In this document: positions 46,712-54,903 of the stretch, in pieces
Numbering within the stretch: the stretch's first letter is position 1
Layout of the letters: each line of letters begins with the position of its first letter
NCBI GenBank assembly: GCA_963764665.1
Contig: CAVXTL010000025.1
Span: 83,141 to 147,140, forward strand
Source of the DNA: JACVRW01 sp963764665
GTDB lineage: Bacteria; Actinomycetota; Thermoleophilia; Solirubrobacterales; Thermoleophilaceae
Reading direction: 5' to 3'
Length of the DNA: 64,000 nucleotides
Program-made: the position numbers and the translations under genes
The notes under the pieces: model-generated
Told to the model about the DNA's origin: nothing
Seen by the model: the letters and a program-made list of their open reading frames with translations, nothing else
The model's database searches: none

Positions 46712-47331
46712 CGGCTCGCCCCCGTGCGCTCGCCGGCCGAATAGAGCCCGCGCTCGGCTATGTACTCCGCCACGGGCCCGGGCACGAGGTAGCGAATCGG
46801 CATGCCGCGGGCGATGCGCTCGCGAACGTCGCTCGAGGAGATCTCGATGAGAGGCATGTGGACAAAGGTCAGTCGGTCGGCTCCGGTCAGGCCGGCGACA
46901 CTACGCACGATCTCCTCCCGTGCCCAGTCCACGCGCGCGACGGCGGCCACCCGGGCGAGCTCCAGCACCCGCTCCGGCTCGTGCCAGCTCGGCAGCGCGG
47001 CGGCCTGGTCGCCTCCCAGGATCAGGGTCAGCTCGTCGTCCGGCGCGACCTCGCGGAGCGCCGCGAGCGTGTCGGCCGTGTAGGAGGGGCCCGGCCGGTC
47101 CAGCTCGATCCGGGAGACCGACAGAGAGGGGTCGCCCTCCGCCGCCAGCTCGGCCATCTCGAGCCGTGCCTCGGCGCCCGGGTCGTCCGCGATCGTGCGG
47201 TGCGGCGCCTGTCCCACCGGCACCAGCACCACCCTGTCGAGCTCGAGCTGGACCAGGGCCTCCTGCGCGCATACGAGGTGGCCCAGGTGAGGCGGGTTGA
47301 AGGCTCCGCCGAGGATGCCTACTCGCGGCAA
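46708..47331 (-). CDS. nadD: Nicotinate-nucleotide adenylyltransferase, TTG start
   Basis: Makes deamido-NAD from nicotinate mononucleotide and ATP. 207 residues; GILGGAFNPPHLGHLV is the nucleotide-binding (T/H)xGH-type motif, and ISSSDVRERIARGMPIRYLVP is the C-terminal site. The TTG at 47331 is one base after the proA stop and gives LPRVGILGG; no ATG or GTG is available. Confidence 0.94.
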   Translation of the reverse strand: MPRVGILGGAFNPPHLGHLVCAQEALVQLELDRVVLVPVGQAPHRTIADDPGAEARLEMAELAAEGDPSLSVSRIELDRPGPSYTADTLAALREVAPDDELTLILGGDQAAALPSWHEPERVLELARVAAVARVDWAREEIVRSVAGLTGADRLTFVHMPLIEISSSDVRERIARGMPIRYLVPGPVAEYIAERGLYSAGERTGASR

Positions 47332-47332
47332 C

Positions 47333-48604
47333 CTACTCCCGGACCTGCCCGGAGCCCTCGACGACGAACTTGTAGGTGGTGAGCTCGCGGGCGCCGATCG
47401 GCCCGCGCGCGTGGAGCTTCTGCGTGGAGTTGCCGATCTCGGCGCCCATGCCGAACACGCCGCCGTCCGTGAATCGGGTGGATGCGTTGACGTAGACGCA
47501 GGCCGCGTCCACACCGCCGGTGAACGCCTGCGCGGAGTCCACCGAGCCGGTGACGATCGCCTCGGAGTGCCCCGAGCCGTAGGTGTTCACGTGCTCGATC
47601 GCCTCTTCCGCCGAATCCACGACCTTCACCGCCAGGATCAGCGCGTGGTACTCGGTGGACCAGTCCTCCTCGTTCGCCTCCGACAGCGAGTCGCCCATCG
47701 GGCCGGCCAGCGAGCGCGTGCGGCCGTCCACCCGCAGCTCCACCCCCGACTCGCGGAGCTCGGCGAGCGCGCCGGGCAGGAAGTCGGCTGCCACATCGGC
47801 GTGCACGAGCAGGGTCTCGGCCGCATTGCACACGGAGGGCCGCTGCACCTTGGCGTTGACGGTGATCTTCAGCGCGTCGTCCAGGTTCGCCGATGCGTCC
47901 ACGAACACGTGGCAGTTGCCGGCGGCCGCGTACATGACGGGCACCGTGGCGTGCTCCTTGAGGGCCGCCTTCAGGCCCTCGCCCCCGCGCGGGATGATCA
48001 GGTCGATCAGGCCGTCCTGCGTGGCCAGCTGGCGCAGCTCGTCGCGGTCGCCGCCCGCCACGATCGACACGGCGCCCTCGGGTATCCCGGCGGCGGTGGC
48101 GGCCGCCGACACCACCTGAGCGAGCACCGCGTTCGAGTGCGCCGCCATCGACGATCCCCGCAGCACGATGGCGTTCCCCGACTTCAGGCAGAGCGCGGAG
48201 CAGTCCACGGTCACGTTCGGCCGCGCCTCGTAGACCACCGCCACCACGCCGAGCGGAACCCGGACGCGGCGGACGTCCAGGCCGTTCGCCAGCCGGTGCC
48301 CGTCGATCGTCTCCCCCACCGGATCCGGCAGCGCCACGATCGAGCGCACGTCGCCGGCGATGCCCGCGAGGCGCTGCTCGTCGAGCTGGAGCCGGTCGAG
48401 CAGGCCCGAGTGGAGCTCGGCCTCGCGGCCGGCCTCCATGTCGCGCTCGTTCGCGTCGAGGATCTCCTGCGTGCGCTCCTCGACGGCGTCGGCTATTGCC
48501 TCCAGCGCAGCGTCGCGAGTGGCACCGTCGATGGTCGCCAGCACGCGCGCCGCGGAGCGCGCCTGCGCGCAGATCTCGGCTACCGAGCTTGCGGTCGTGG
48601 CCAT
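47333..48604 (-). CDS. proA: Gamma-glutamyl phosphate reductase
   Basis: Second enzyme of proline synthesis; NADPH reduction of glutamyl phosphate. 423 residues; catalytic Cys259 in RPSVCNAAET and the DCSALCLKSGNAIVLRGSS region. ATG start. ProB lies upstream on the same strand but with the MATE gene between. It ends one base before nadD. Confidence 0.97.
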   Translation of the reverse strand: MATTASSVAEICAQARSAARVLATIDGATRDAALEAIADAVEERTQEILDANERDMEAGREAELHSGLLDRLQLDEQRLAGIAGDVRSIVALPDPVGETIDGHRLANGLDVRRVRVPLGVVAVVYEARPNVTVDCSALCLKSGNAIVLRGSSMAAHSNAVLAQVVSAAATAAGIPEGAVSIVAGGDRDELRQLATQDGLIDLIIPRGGEGLKAALKEHATVPVMYAAAGNCHVFVDASANLDDALKITVNAKVQRPSVCNAAETLLVHADVAADFLPGALAELRESGVELRVDGRTRSLAGPMGDSLSEANEEDWSTEYHALILAVKVVDSAEEAIEHVNTYGSGHSEAIVTGSVDSAQAFTGGVDAACVYVNASTRFTDGGVFGMGAEIGNSTQKLHARGPIGARELTTYKFVVEGSGQVRE

Positions 48605-48636
48605 CGCCAAAGGGTAACCATCGGCCAACCCCGCGG

Positions 48637-49962
48637 CTAGACCGTCGCGCCCTCGGTCCTGACCGCCCCGATCACCGCCCAGCGCCCGCCTCGGAAGCGG
48701 AACCCGCAGGTGATCAGCCGCACGGCGATCAGCGCCAGCAGGCCCACCCAGACTCCGACGATGCCGAGGTCCAGCGCCAGTGACAGGAGCGCGATCGGCA
48801 CAAAGGCGCCGAGGGCGGCCGCCAGCATCCCCCACATCAGGAAGCGGGTGTCGCCCGCGCCGATCAGGATGCCGTCGAGGGCGAACACGGCCCCGTTGGC
48901 CGGCTGCATCAGGGCGAACAGCGGCCAGATCTCCTGCGCCCGGTCCACCACCTTCGGGTCGCCGGTGAACGCGTGCGGCAGAACGTCGATGAGCGCGAGC
49001 ATCACGAGGCCGAACACCCCGCCGGCCACCACGGCCCATTCGATCATCCGGCGTGCCGCCAGGCGGGCCCCCTGGGCGTCACCGGCCCCGAGCGCGCGGC
49101 CGACGATCACCTGGCCGGCGATGGCCACCGAGTCGAGCACGAGCGCCAGGAACACGAACAGCTGGAACGCGATCAGGTGCGCCGCCAGCGAGTCCTCGCC
49201 GATCCGGGCGAGCACCGCGCTCGCGACCAGAAACGACCCGTAGAGAGCCGCGGTGCGAACGAAGATCTGGCCGCCGATCCGCCCGAGCGGAGCCATGGCG
49301 CCGAGGCTCGGCCTCCGCGAGTCGGCCGGGGCGCGCAGCAGCCGGAGCGCGAACGCCGCGCCCATCCCCGCCTGGGAGATCACGGTGGCCCACGCCGACC
49401 CCTCGAGGCCCCAGCCGAAGCCGTAGATGAACACGAGATTGAGCACCACGTTCACGACGTTCGCCACCACGACGATCACGAGCGGAGTGCGCAGGTCTGA
49501 CACGCCCCGCAGGAAGCCCTGGCCTGCGAGCGCGATCAGGGCGAACGGCAGGCCGAGCGATCCGATCCGCAGGTAGGTCACCGCCAGGTCCCCGGTACGC
49601 CCCTCGCCCCCGAGCAGGTGCACCAGCGGAGAGGCCACCGACACGAGCAGGGCCGTCAGGCAGATTCCGATCCCCGCCGACAGCCACAGCGCCTGCGCGG
49701 CGATTCGCCCGGCCGCCTCCTCCCTGCCGGCGCCGTGCAGGCGTGCCACCTGGGCCGTGGTCCCGTAGGTGAGGAAGTTGAACAGCGTGAACGCGCCCGT
49801 GAGCAGCGTGCCGGCCAGCGCCAGCGCGGCCAGCTCGGGCGTGCCCAGGTGGCCGACCATCGCCGTGTCCGCCAGCAGGTAGAGCGGCTCGGCCGCGAGA
49901 GCTCCCAGGGCGGGCAGCGCGAGCCGGTAGATCTCCCGGTCGTACGGTGAGCGCAGCCTCAA
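48637..49962 (-). CDS. MATE-family efflux transporter, TTG start
   Basis: 441 residues, 12 membrane helices in two repeats, DinF-like: LADTAMVGHLGTPELAAL in the first half and GQVIVGRALGAGDAQGA in the second. Exports organic cations or drugs with Na+ or H+; the substrate is unknown. The TTG overlaps the proB stop (TTGA). It sits between proB and proA. Confidence 0.9.
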   Translation of the reverse strand: MRLRSPYDREIYRLALPALGALAAEPLYLLADTAMVGHLGTPELAALALAGTLLTGAFTLFNFLTYGTTAQVARLHGAGREEAAGRIAAQALWLSAGIGICLTALLVSVASPLVHLLGGEGRTGDLAVTYLRIGSLGLPFALIALAGQGFLRGVSDLRTPLVIVVVANVVNVVLNLVFIYGFGWGLEGSAWATVISQAGMGAAFALRLLRAPADSRRPSLGAMAPLGRIGGQIFVRTAALYGSFLVASAVLARIGEDSLAAHLIAFQLFVFLALVLDSVAIAGQVIVGRALGAGDAQGARLAARRMIEWAVVAGGVFGLVMLALIDVLPHAFTGDPKVVDRAQEIWPLFALMQPANGAVFALDGILIGAGDTRFLMWGMLAAALGAFVPIALLSLALDLGIVGVWVGLLALIAVRLITCGFRFRGGRWAVIGAVRTEGATV

Positions 49963-51050
49963 TCGAGCACGAAGTAGTCGCGGTGCACGGCCTCCTCGGT
50001 CGCGCGCGGCAACAGCTCTCGCACGGCCTCCGTCTTCAGGCCCTTGATCCGCTCCAGCTCGCCCGACGAGTAGTTCACGATCCCCTTGCCCACCGCCCGG
50101 CCGTCGCAGCGGACCTCCACTGCGTCGCCAGCCTCGAAGTCGCCCTCCACCCCCACGACTCCCACCGGCAACAGGCTCGTACCGCGCTCGCGCAGCGCTC
50201 GCTCCGCCCCGTCGTCGACGATCAGGCGCCCGTGCGTGGGCTTGGCGTAGCGCAGCCAGAGCTTGAAGCTCGAGACCCTCCCCTCCTGCGCGTGGAAGCG
50301 CGTGCCCGTGGGCTCGCCGGCCAGCGCGCGCGTCATCGACTCGGGGTCCACGCCGCTCGTGATCGTCACCGGGATGCCGGCGGCCGTGGCCATCTCCGCA
50401 GCCACCACCTTGGAGCGCATGCCGCCCGACCCCAGCGGCGAGCTCGAGAGCCCGATGTCGTAGTCCTCGAGCTCGGCCATCTCGTTCACGTCGGTGATGA
50501 GGCGCGCCGCCGGGTCACGCCTGGGGTCGGCGCTGTGGAGGCCGCCGGTGTCGGTGAGCAGCACGAGCCGGTCCGCGCCGAGCAGGATCGCCACCTGCGC
50601 CGCGAGGAAGTCGTTGTCGCCGAAGGAGATCTCGTCGGTGGTGGTCGTGTCGTTCTCGTTGATCACCGGCACCACGCGCCAGCGAAGCAGCGTCTGAAGG
50701 GTGTGCCGCGCGTTGAGATAGTGGCTTCGCGCCGACATGTCGAAGAACGTGAGCAGCACCTGCGCGCTGGGCACGCCGCGCGCCTGGAGCAGCTCGTCGT
50801 AGGTGCGGTAGAGCTTGCCCTGGCCCACCGCCGAGGCCGCCTGGAGATCCTCCATCGCGGTGGGCCGCATCGGCAGGCGCATCAGCGCCATGCCGCGGGC
50901 GATCGCGCCCGAGGTGACGATCACCACGTCGTCGCCCGCCTCGTACCGCGCGGCCACCTGATCGGTGACCGACCCGAGCACGTCCGCGCGGACCTCGCCC
51001 GAGTCGTCCGCGACGATGCTCGAGCCGAGCTTGACCACAAAGGTGGTCAC
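49959..51050 (-). CDS. proB: Glutamate 5-kinase
   Basis: First enzyme of proline synthesis, inhibited by proline in most bacteria. 363 residues: amino-acid-kinase domain (VVKLGSSIVADD near 6, NENDTTTTDEISFGDND near 140, GSGGMRSKVVAAEMA) and a C-terminal PUA domain from about 265. GTG start overlapping the lipoprotein stop (GTGA). Confidence 0.96.
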   Translation of the reverse strand: MTTFVVKLGSSIVADDSGEVRADVLGSVTDQVAARYEAGDDVVIVTSGAIARGMALMRLPMRPTAMEDLQAASAVGQGKLYRTYDELLQARGVPSAQVLLTFFDMSARSHYLNARHTLQTLLRWRVVPVINENDTTTTDEISFGDNDFLAAQVAILLGADRLVLLTDTGGLHSADPRRDPAARLITDVNEMAELEDYDIGLSSSPLGSGGMRSKVVAAEMATAAGIPVTITSGVDPESMTRALAGEPTGTRFHAQEGRVSSFKLWLRYAKPTHGRLIVDDGAERALRERGTSLLPVGVVGVEGDFEAGDAVEVRCDGRAVGKGIVNYSSGELERIKGLKTEAVRELLPRATEEAVHRDYFVLD

Positions 51051-51452
51051 GAGCCGGGGCTGGCGCCGCCGGCCAGCTTCCAGGCGCCGTCCTGCTTGAC
51101 GAGGAGGAATTCGCGCGCCTGGCGCTGCCCGTTGACGCGCAGCACGGCCGACACGCGGGCGTCGTCGCCGTCGACGGTGCTCTTGTTGATCTTCACGACC
51201 TCCAGGCGCAGGCCCCTCACGGCCCCGATCTGCTCCTTGCAGGTCTCCGTGTCCCCCGCCTCGGCGCCGGTGGACTCCGCCACGAACTTCGAGCTGAGAA
51301 GCTCCTCGCAGAGCTTGTCCGTGTCACGCTCGTTGGTGGCCACGGCGAAGTCGCGCACCACCTGCTCGGGCTCGTCACCGTCGTCGCCGCCGCCACCGCA
51401 CGACGCGAGCGCGAGAGCGGCCAGCGCTAGTACGAAGAGCGGTGCGCAGCAC
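51047..51452 (-). CDS. Putative lipoprotein, frame broken near 51435
   Basis: A secreted lipoprotein of about 134 residues with no recognised family. The open frame has no start codon, but with one base removed near 51433-51437 a GTG at 51452 gives the signal peptide VLRTAL-VLALAALALASC, with lipobox LASC. The span is 3n+1. The mature part (VVRDFAVATNERDTDKLCEELLSSKF ... VVKINKSTVDGDDARVSAVLRVNGQ) resembles NTF2-like domains. It follows obgE and is coupled to proB. Confidence 0.72.
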
Positions 51453-51462
51453 CGGCTGACTT

Positions 51463-52761
51463 CTACCGGAACGGAGCACCGGGATGGAGCTCGAACACGA
51501 TGCCGGCTATCTCCACGTCGTCCCCGGGCTCGAAGCCCGCGGCCTCGAGCGCCTTGATCACGCCGAGTGTGCGCAGGCGCTCCTCGACGTAGCGCATGGC
51601 CTCGTCGTTGCTCACGTCGTGCCGTGCGATCAGCCGCTCGGGCCGCTGCCCGCGCACCGCGAAGGCCCCCGCTGCGGTGCGCTCCACGGAGATCTCGTCG
51701 GCCTCGCCGGGGCGATAGGTCCTGTGGGTGGCCGGCTGCTCGCCGGCCGCTCCGTCCGAGCGGTCCTCTTCCTCCATCGGCACTCGCCGCGCGATCGCGC
51801 CCGCCAGCTCGTCGAGCCCGGCGCCGGTGGCCGCCGAGGTGGCCAGCACGTCGGCGCCCGTCCGCTCGCGCCATTCCTCCAGCGCCTCATCCACGCGCTC
51901 CGTGGGCAGCAGGTCGCTCTTCGAAAGGCAGATCAGCCGCGGCAGCGCCGCCAGGCCGTGCCCGTGCTCGCGGAGCTCCGCCTCGACCGTCTCGTGGTTG
52001 GCCACCGGGTCGGACCCGTCGAGCGGCTGGAGGTCGAGCACGTGCACGAGCAGCCGGCAGCGCTCCACGTGAGCCAGGAACTCGTGGCCCAGCCCCGCTC
52101 CTCCGCTGGCCCCCTCGATCAGGCCCGGGATGTCTGCCAGAACCAGCTGGCGCTCGCCGGCCTCGAGCGTGCCCAGTACCGGCTCGAGCGTCGTGAAGGG
52201 ATAGTCGGCCACCTTCGGCGCGGCACGCGTGAGCCTGGCCAGCAGGGACGACTTGCCCGCGTTGGGCAGCCCCACCAGGCCGGCGTCCGCGAGCAGCTTG
52301 AGGCGCAGCTCGAGCCAGCGCTCCTCGCCGGGCAGCCCCCGCTCCGCGAAGCGCGGCGTCTGGCGCGTGGAGGTGGCGAAGTGGCGGTTGCCGCGTCCCC
52401 CCATGCCGCCGCGGGCCACCACCGCGCGCTGCCCCGCCGACAGCAGATCCCAGCGGGCGTCCCCGGCCGCATCCTCCACGACCGTGCCCGGCGGAACGCG
52501 CAGCACCAGCGGGTCCGGGGTGGCGCCGTGCTTGCCGGCGCCCTTCCCGTGGCCGCCGCGCTCGCCCTTGAAGTGCGAGCCGCGCCTGTAACCGGCCAGG
52601 TCGCGCAGAGACGGGTCGGCCACCAGCACGACCTCGCCGCCGCGCCCGCCGTCCCCGCCGTCGGGACCGCCCTTGGGCACGTGCGCCTCGCGGCGTAGCG
52701 ACACCACCCCGTCGCCGCCGGCACCGGCGCGCACGAAGATCTTGGCCTGGTCGTGGAACAC
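51463..52761 (-). CDS. obgE: GTPase Obg
   Basis: Ribosome-assembly GTPase. 432 residues: Obg fold (Gly-rich 1-158), GTPase domain with G1 GLPNAGKSS (164-172), DIPGLIEGAS and SKSD, and a C-terminal OCT domain (to the end). GTG start. Downstream of the rpmA/rplU pair but separated by a divergent insertion. Confidence 0.96.
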   Translation of the reverse strand: MFHDQAKIFVRAGAGGDGVVSLRREAHVPKGGPDGGDGGRGGEVVLVADPSLRDLAGYRRGSHFKGERGGHGKGAGKHGATPDPLVLRVPPGTVVEDAAGDARWDLLSAGQRAVVARGGMGGRGNRHFATSTRQTPRFAERGLPGEERWLELRLKLLADAGLVGLPNAGKSSLLARLTRAAPKVADYPFTTLEPVLGTLEAGERQLVLADIPGLIEGASGGAGLGHEFLAHVERCRLLVHVLDLQPLDGSDPVANHETVEAELREHGHGLAALPRLICLSKSDLLPTERVDEALEEWRERTGADVLATSAATGAGLDELAGAIARRVPMEEEDRSDGAAGEQPATHRTYRPGEADEISVERTAAGAFAVRGQRPERLIARHDVSNDEAMRYVEERLRTLGVIKALEAAGFEPGDDVEIAGIVFELHPGAPFR

Positions 52762-52798
52762 GGGCCGATGGTAGAGCCGACAGGGAAACCATCGGTGC

Positions 52799-52819
52799 GC
52801 CGCCGGCCGAGCCGGCGGC
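52799..52819. terminator. Hairpin 3 with CGA loop
   Basis: Arm GCCGCCGGC, loop CGA, a compensatory variant of the two hairpins near 19.9 kb. It lies after the SDR gene stop and upstream of obgE, so may be a terminator-like or REP-like element. Confidence 0.45.
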
Positions 52820-52835
52820 TTCCGCAACAGCGCAC

Positions 52836-53663
52836 CTACCGCCGCGGCGCCTGCGACAGGCCCCCGTCCACCACGAGCGTCTGGCCGGTCACGTAAGCGG
52901 CCTCCGCCGACAGCAGGTAGAGCGCCGCGTAGGCCACCTCCCACGCGGTGCCCTCGCGTCGCAGCGGGATCCGAACGTTGCCGCGGTCCGGTGACAGCTC
53001 GGTGGCCAGCCGGCCGAGAGAGGTGTCGATGAGGCCCGGAACCACGAGGTTCACGCGCACGCGCGGCGCGCCCTCGATGGCGGCGGACCTGGTGAGGCTC
53101 TCGAGCGCGGCCTTGGAGGCGCCGTACGCCGGGATCGGCATGTACTCGAGCGCGGCGAGCGAGCCGATCAGAGCGATCGCCGCGCCGTCGCCGAAGACGG
53201 GCAGCAGGTGCTTGCAGCCGAGGAAGTGCGAGCGCAGGTTCACGGCCAGCACCCGGTCCCAGTCCTCCACGCTCGTGCCCTCCACGCCGAAGCCGGCCCC
53301 GACGCCCACGTTCAGCACCGCGCCGTCCAGCCCCTCGAGCCCGGCGACCGCCTCGTCCACCATGCGTCGCACGCTCGGCTCGTCGGCCGCGTCGGCCTCG
53401 ATGGCCACCACGGATCCGCCCGCGCCCCGGGCAAGCTCGGCGGTCTCCGCCGCTGCCGCGGCATCCACGTCCGCCACGGCCACGGCTGCACCCTCCCGCG
53501 CGAACAGCAGCGCCATCGCGCGGCCGTTCCCGATCGGCGGATCCGCGAGACCGTGCGTCTGCTGGCCGCCTCCGACGATCAGGATCCGCCGGCCCTCAAG
53601 GCGTCCACGACCGGGGGCCTCGCCGCGTGACTCGGGTCCCATGGGCATGCTCGGGCGTTCCAT
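52836..53663 (-). CDS. Short-chain dehydrogenase/reductase
   Basis: 275 residues with a Rossmann fold. Catalytic Ser in IGSLAALEYM, Tyr-x-x-x-Lys in YGASKAALE, and NVGVGAGFG in place of the NAG motif. The dinucleotide loop is unusual: GGGQQTHGLADPPIGNGRA instead of a TGxxxGxG. Ends in GGLSQAP. Probably a NAD(P)-dependent alcohol/ketone reductase; substrate unknown. ATG at 53663; two later ATGs are in frame. Divergent from the CMD-type gene by 22 bases. Confidence 0.82.
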   Translation of the reverse strand: MERPSMPMGPESRGEAPGRGRLEGRRILIVGGGQQTHGLADPPIGNGRAMALLFAREGAAVAVADVDAAAAAETAELARGAGGSVVAIEADAADEPSVRRMVDEAVAGLEGLDGAVLNVGVGAGFGVEGTSVEDWDRVLAVNLRSHFLGCKHLLPVFGDGAAIALIGSLAALEYMPIPAYGASKAALESLTRSAAIEGAPRVRVNLVVPGLIDTSLGRLATELSPDRGNVRIPLRREGTAWEVAYAALYLLSAEAAYVTGQTLVVDGGLSQAPRR

Positions 53664-53685
53664 CGCGACGCGATAGCGTAGCCGC

Positions 53686-54258
53686 GTGGCCGACGCCGAC
53701 GGACCGAGGATCGAGCCCCTCCCGCCGGAGGACTGGAGCGATGAGATGCGCCCGCTCGCGACCTTCACCGCGTCGGGCGAGGACGTCTCGCTGGGCGACC
53801 TCAACATCTTCAGGACGCTGGCCAGGCATCCGGCCCTGTTCCAGAGCTGGGCGCCGTTCGGCGGCTGGCTGCTCACGAACGGAACGCTCGCCTTCCACGA
53901 GCGCGAGCTGCTGATCCTGCGCACCGCCGTCAATACCAGGTCCCCGTACGAGTGGGGCCAGCACGTGCGCATCGCGCTGAACGGCGGGATGAGCCGCGAT
54001 GCCGTGGACCGCGTGGCCGGTGGCCCCGACGCGGAGGGGTGGACCGCACGCGAGGCCGTCCTGCTTCGTGCGGCGGACGAGCTACACGCCTCGGCGAAGG
54101 TGTCCACGGACACGTGGCAGGCGCTGGCCGCAGAGCTCGACGAGCGTCAGCTGATCGAGCTGTGCGTGCTGGTGGGCCAGTACCACCTGGTGGCCTTCAT
54201 GCTGAACTCCGTGGGCGTGCAGCCAGAGCCGGGGCTCGAGCCGCTGCCCGCGAGCTAG
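53686..54258 (+). CDS. Carboxymuconolactone decarboxylase family protein
   Basis: 190 residues, helical AhpD/CMD fold. The motif YEWGQHVRIALNGGMSRDAVDRVA resembles the CMD domain; there is no CxxC pair, so it is not an AhpD-type peroxidase. Role unknown, perhaps in aromatic or thiol chemistry with the adjacent SDR. GTG start. It ends on the CTAG shared with rpmA. Confidence 0.8.
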   Translation: MADADGPRIEPLPPEDWSDEMRPLATFTASGEDVSLGDLNIFRTLARHPALFQSWAPFGGWLLTNGTLAFHERELLILRTAVNTRSPYEWGQHVRIALNGGMSRDAVDRVAGGPDAEGWTAREAVLLRAADELHASAKVSTDTWQALAAELDERQLIELCVLVGQYHLVAFMLNSVGVQPEPGLEPLPAS

Positions 54259-54512
54259 TCGGCCTGAGGGTCCACCGTGATGATCCGCCCGCGGTGCCCG
54301 GCGGAGAACTGCACGGTGCCGGGACGCGCGGCGAAGATCGTGTCGTCTCTGCCGATGCCGGTGCCCTCACCGGACTTGAAGCGGGTGCCGCGCTGGCGCA
54401 CGATGATCTCGCCGCCGGTCACGGTCTGGCCGGCGAACACCTTGACGCCGAGGCGGTTGGCGTTCGAGTCGCGGCCGTTGCGGCTCGATCCGAGTCCCTT
54501 CTTATGAGCCAT
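54255..54512 (-). CDS. rpmA: 50S ribosomal protein L27
   Basis: 85 residues: MAHKKGLGSSRNGRDSNAN with the usual L27 pattern and GGEIIVRQRGT. Its N-terminus reaches the peptidyl-transferase centre. It starts 11 bases inside rplU. No N-terminal cleavage peptide is seen. Confidence 0.96.
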   Translation of the reverse strand: MAHKKGLGSSRNGRDSNANRLGVKVFAGQTVTGGEIIVRQRGTRFKSGEGTGIGRDDTIFAARPGTVQFSAGHRGRIITVDPQAD

Positions 54513-54861
54513 CGTCCGCGTCCTCCTTCTTCTTTGCCGCGCTGCGGCGGGCCGCGACCTTGATGTCGCCGATCTCGAGCCGGGTCAGGTCCGAGCGGTG
54601 GCCGCTGCGCCGCTTGTAGCCACGCTTGGGCTTGAACTTCAGCACGTGGATCTTCTTGCCGCGCTCGTGTCCGGTGACCGTGGCCTCGACCTTGACCTTC
54701 TCGAGGTCGGCGCCCGAGAGCACGGACTTGTCGCCATCCGCGTAGAGGAGCGGCTGGAGCGCAACCTTGTCGCCCTCGTCAGCGCGCATGCGATCGACGA
54801 CGAGCGAATCGCCCTTCTCTACGCGGTATTGCTTACCGCCGACTTTCACGATGGCGTACAT
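54502..54861 (-). CDS. rplU: 50S ribosomal protein L21
   Basis: 119 residues: MYAIVKVGGKQYRVEKGD, and the C-terminal FKPKRGYKRRSGHRSDLT pattern of L21, followed by a charged tail. It begins the rplU-rpmA unit. A GC hairpin with T-rich flank precedes the ATG. Confidence 0.96.
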   Translation of the reverse strand: MYAIVKVGGKQYRVEKGDSLVVDRMRADEGDKVALQPLLYADGDKSVLSGADLEKVKVEATVTGHERGKKIHVLKFKPKRGYKRRSGHRSDLTRLEIGDIKVAARRSAAKKKEDADDGS

Positions 54862-54872
54862 GGCAAACGAAA

Positions 54873-54893
54873 GGCGCCGCGGGTCCGGGCGCC
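54873..54893 (-). terminator. Hairpin ahead of rplU
   Basis: Arms GGCGCC on both sides of a nine-base loop; on the minus strand TTTCGTTT follows it, then the rplU ATG. Could be the EamA-gene terminator or an rplU leader stem. Confidence 0.4.
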
Positions 54894-54903
54894 GGAGGCG
54901 AGT

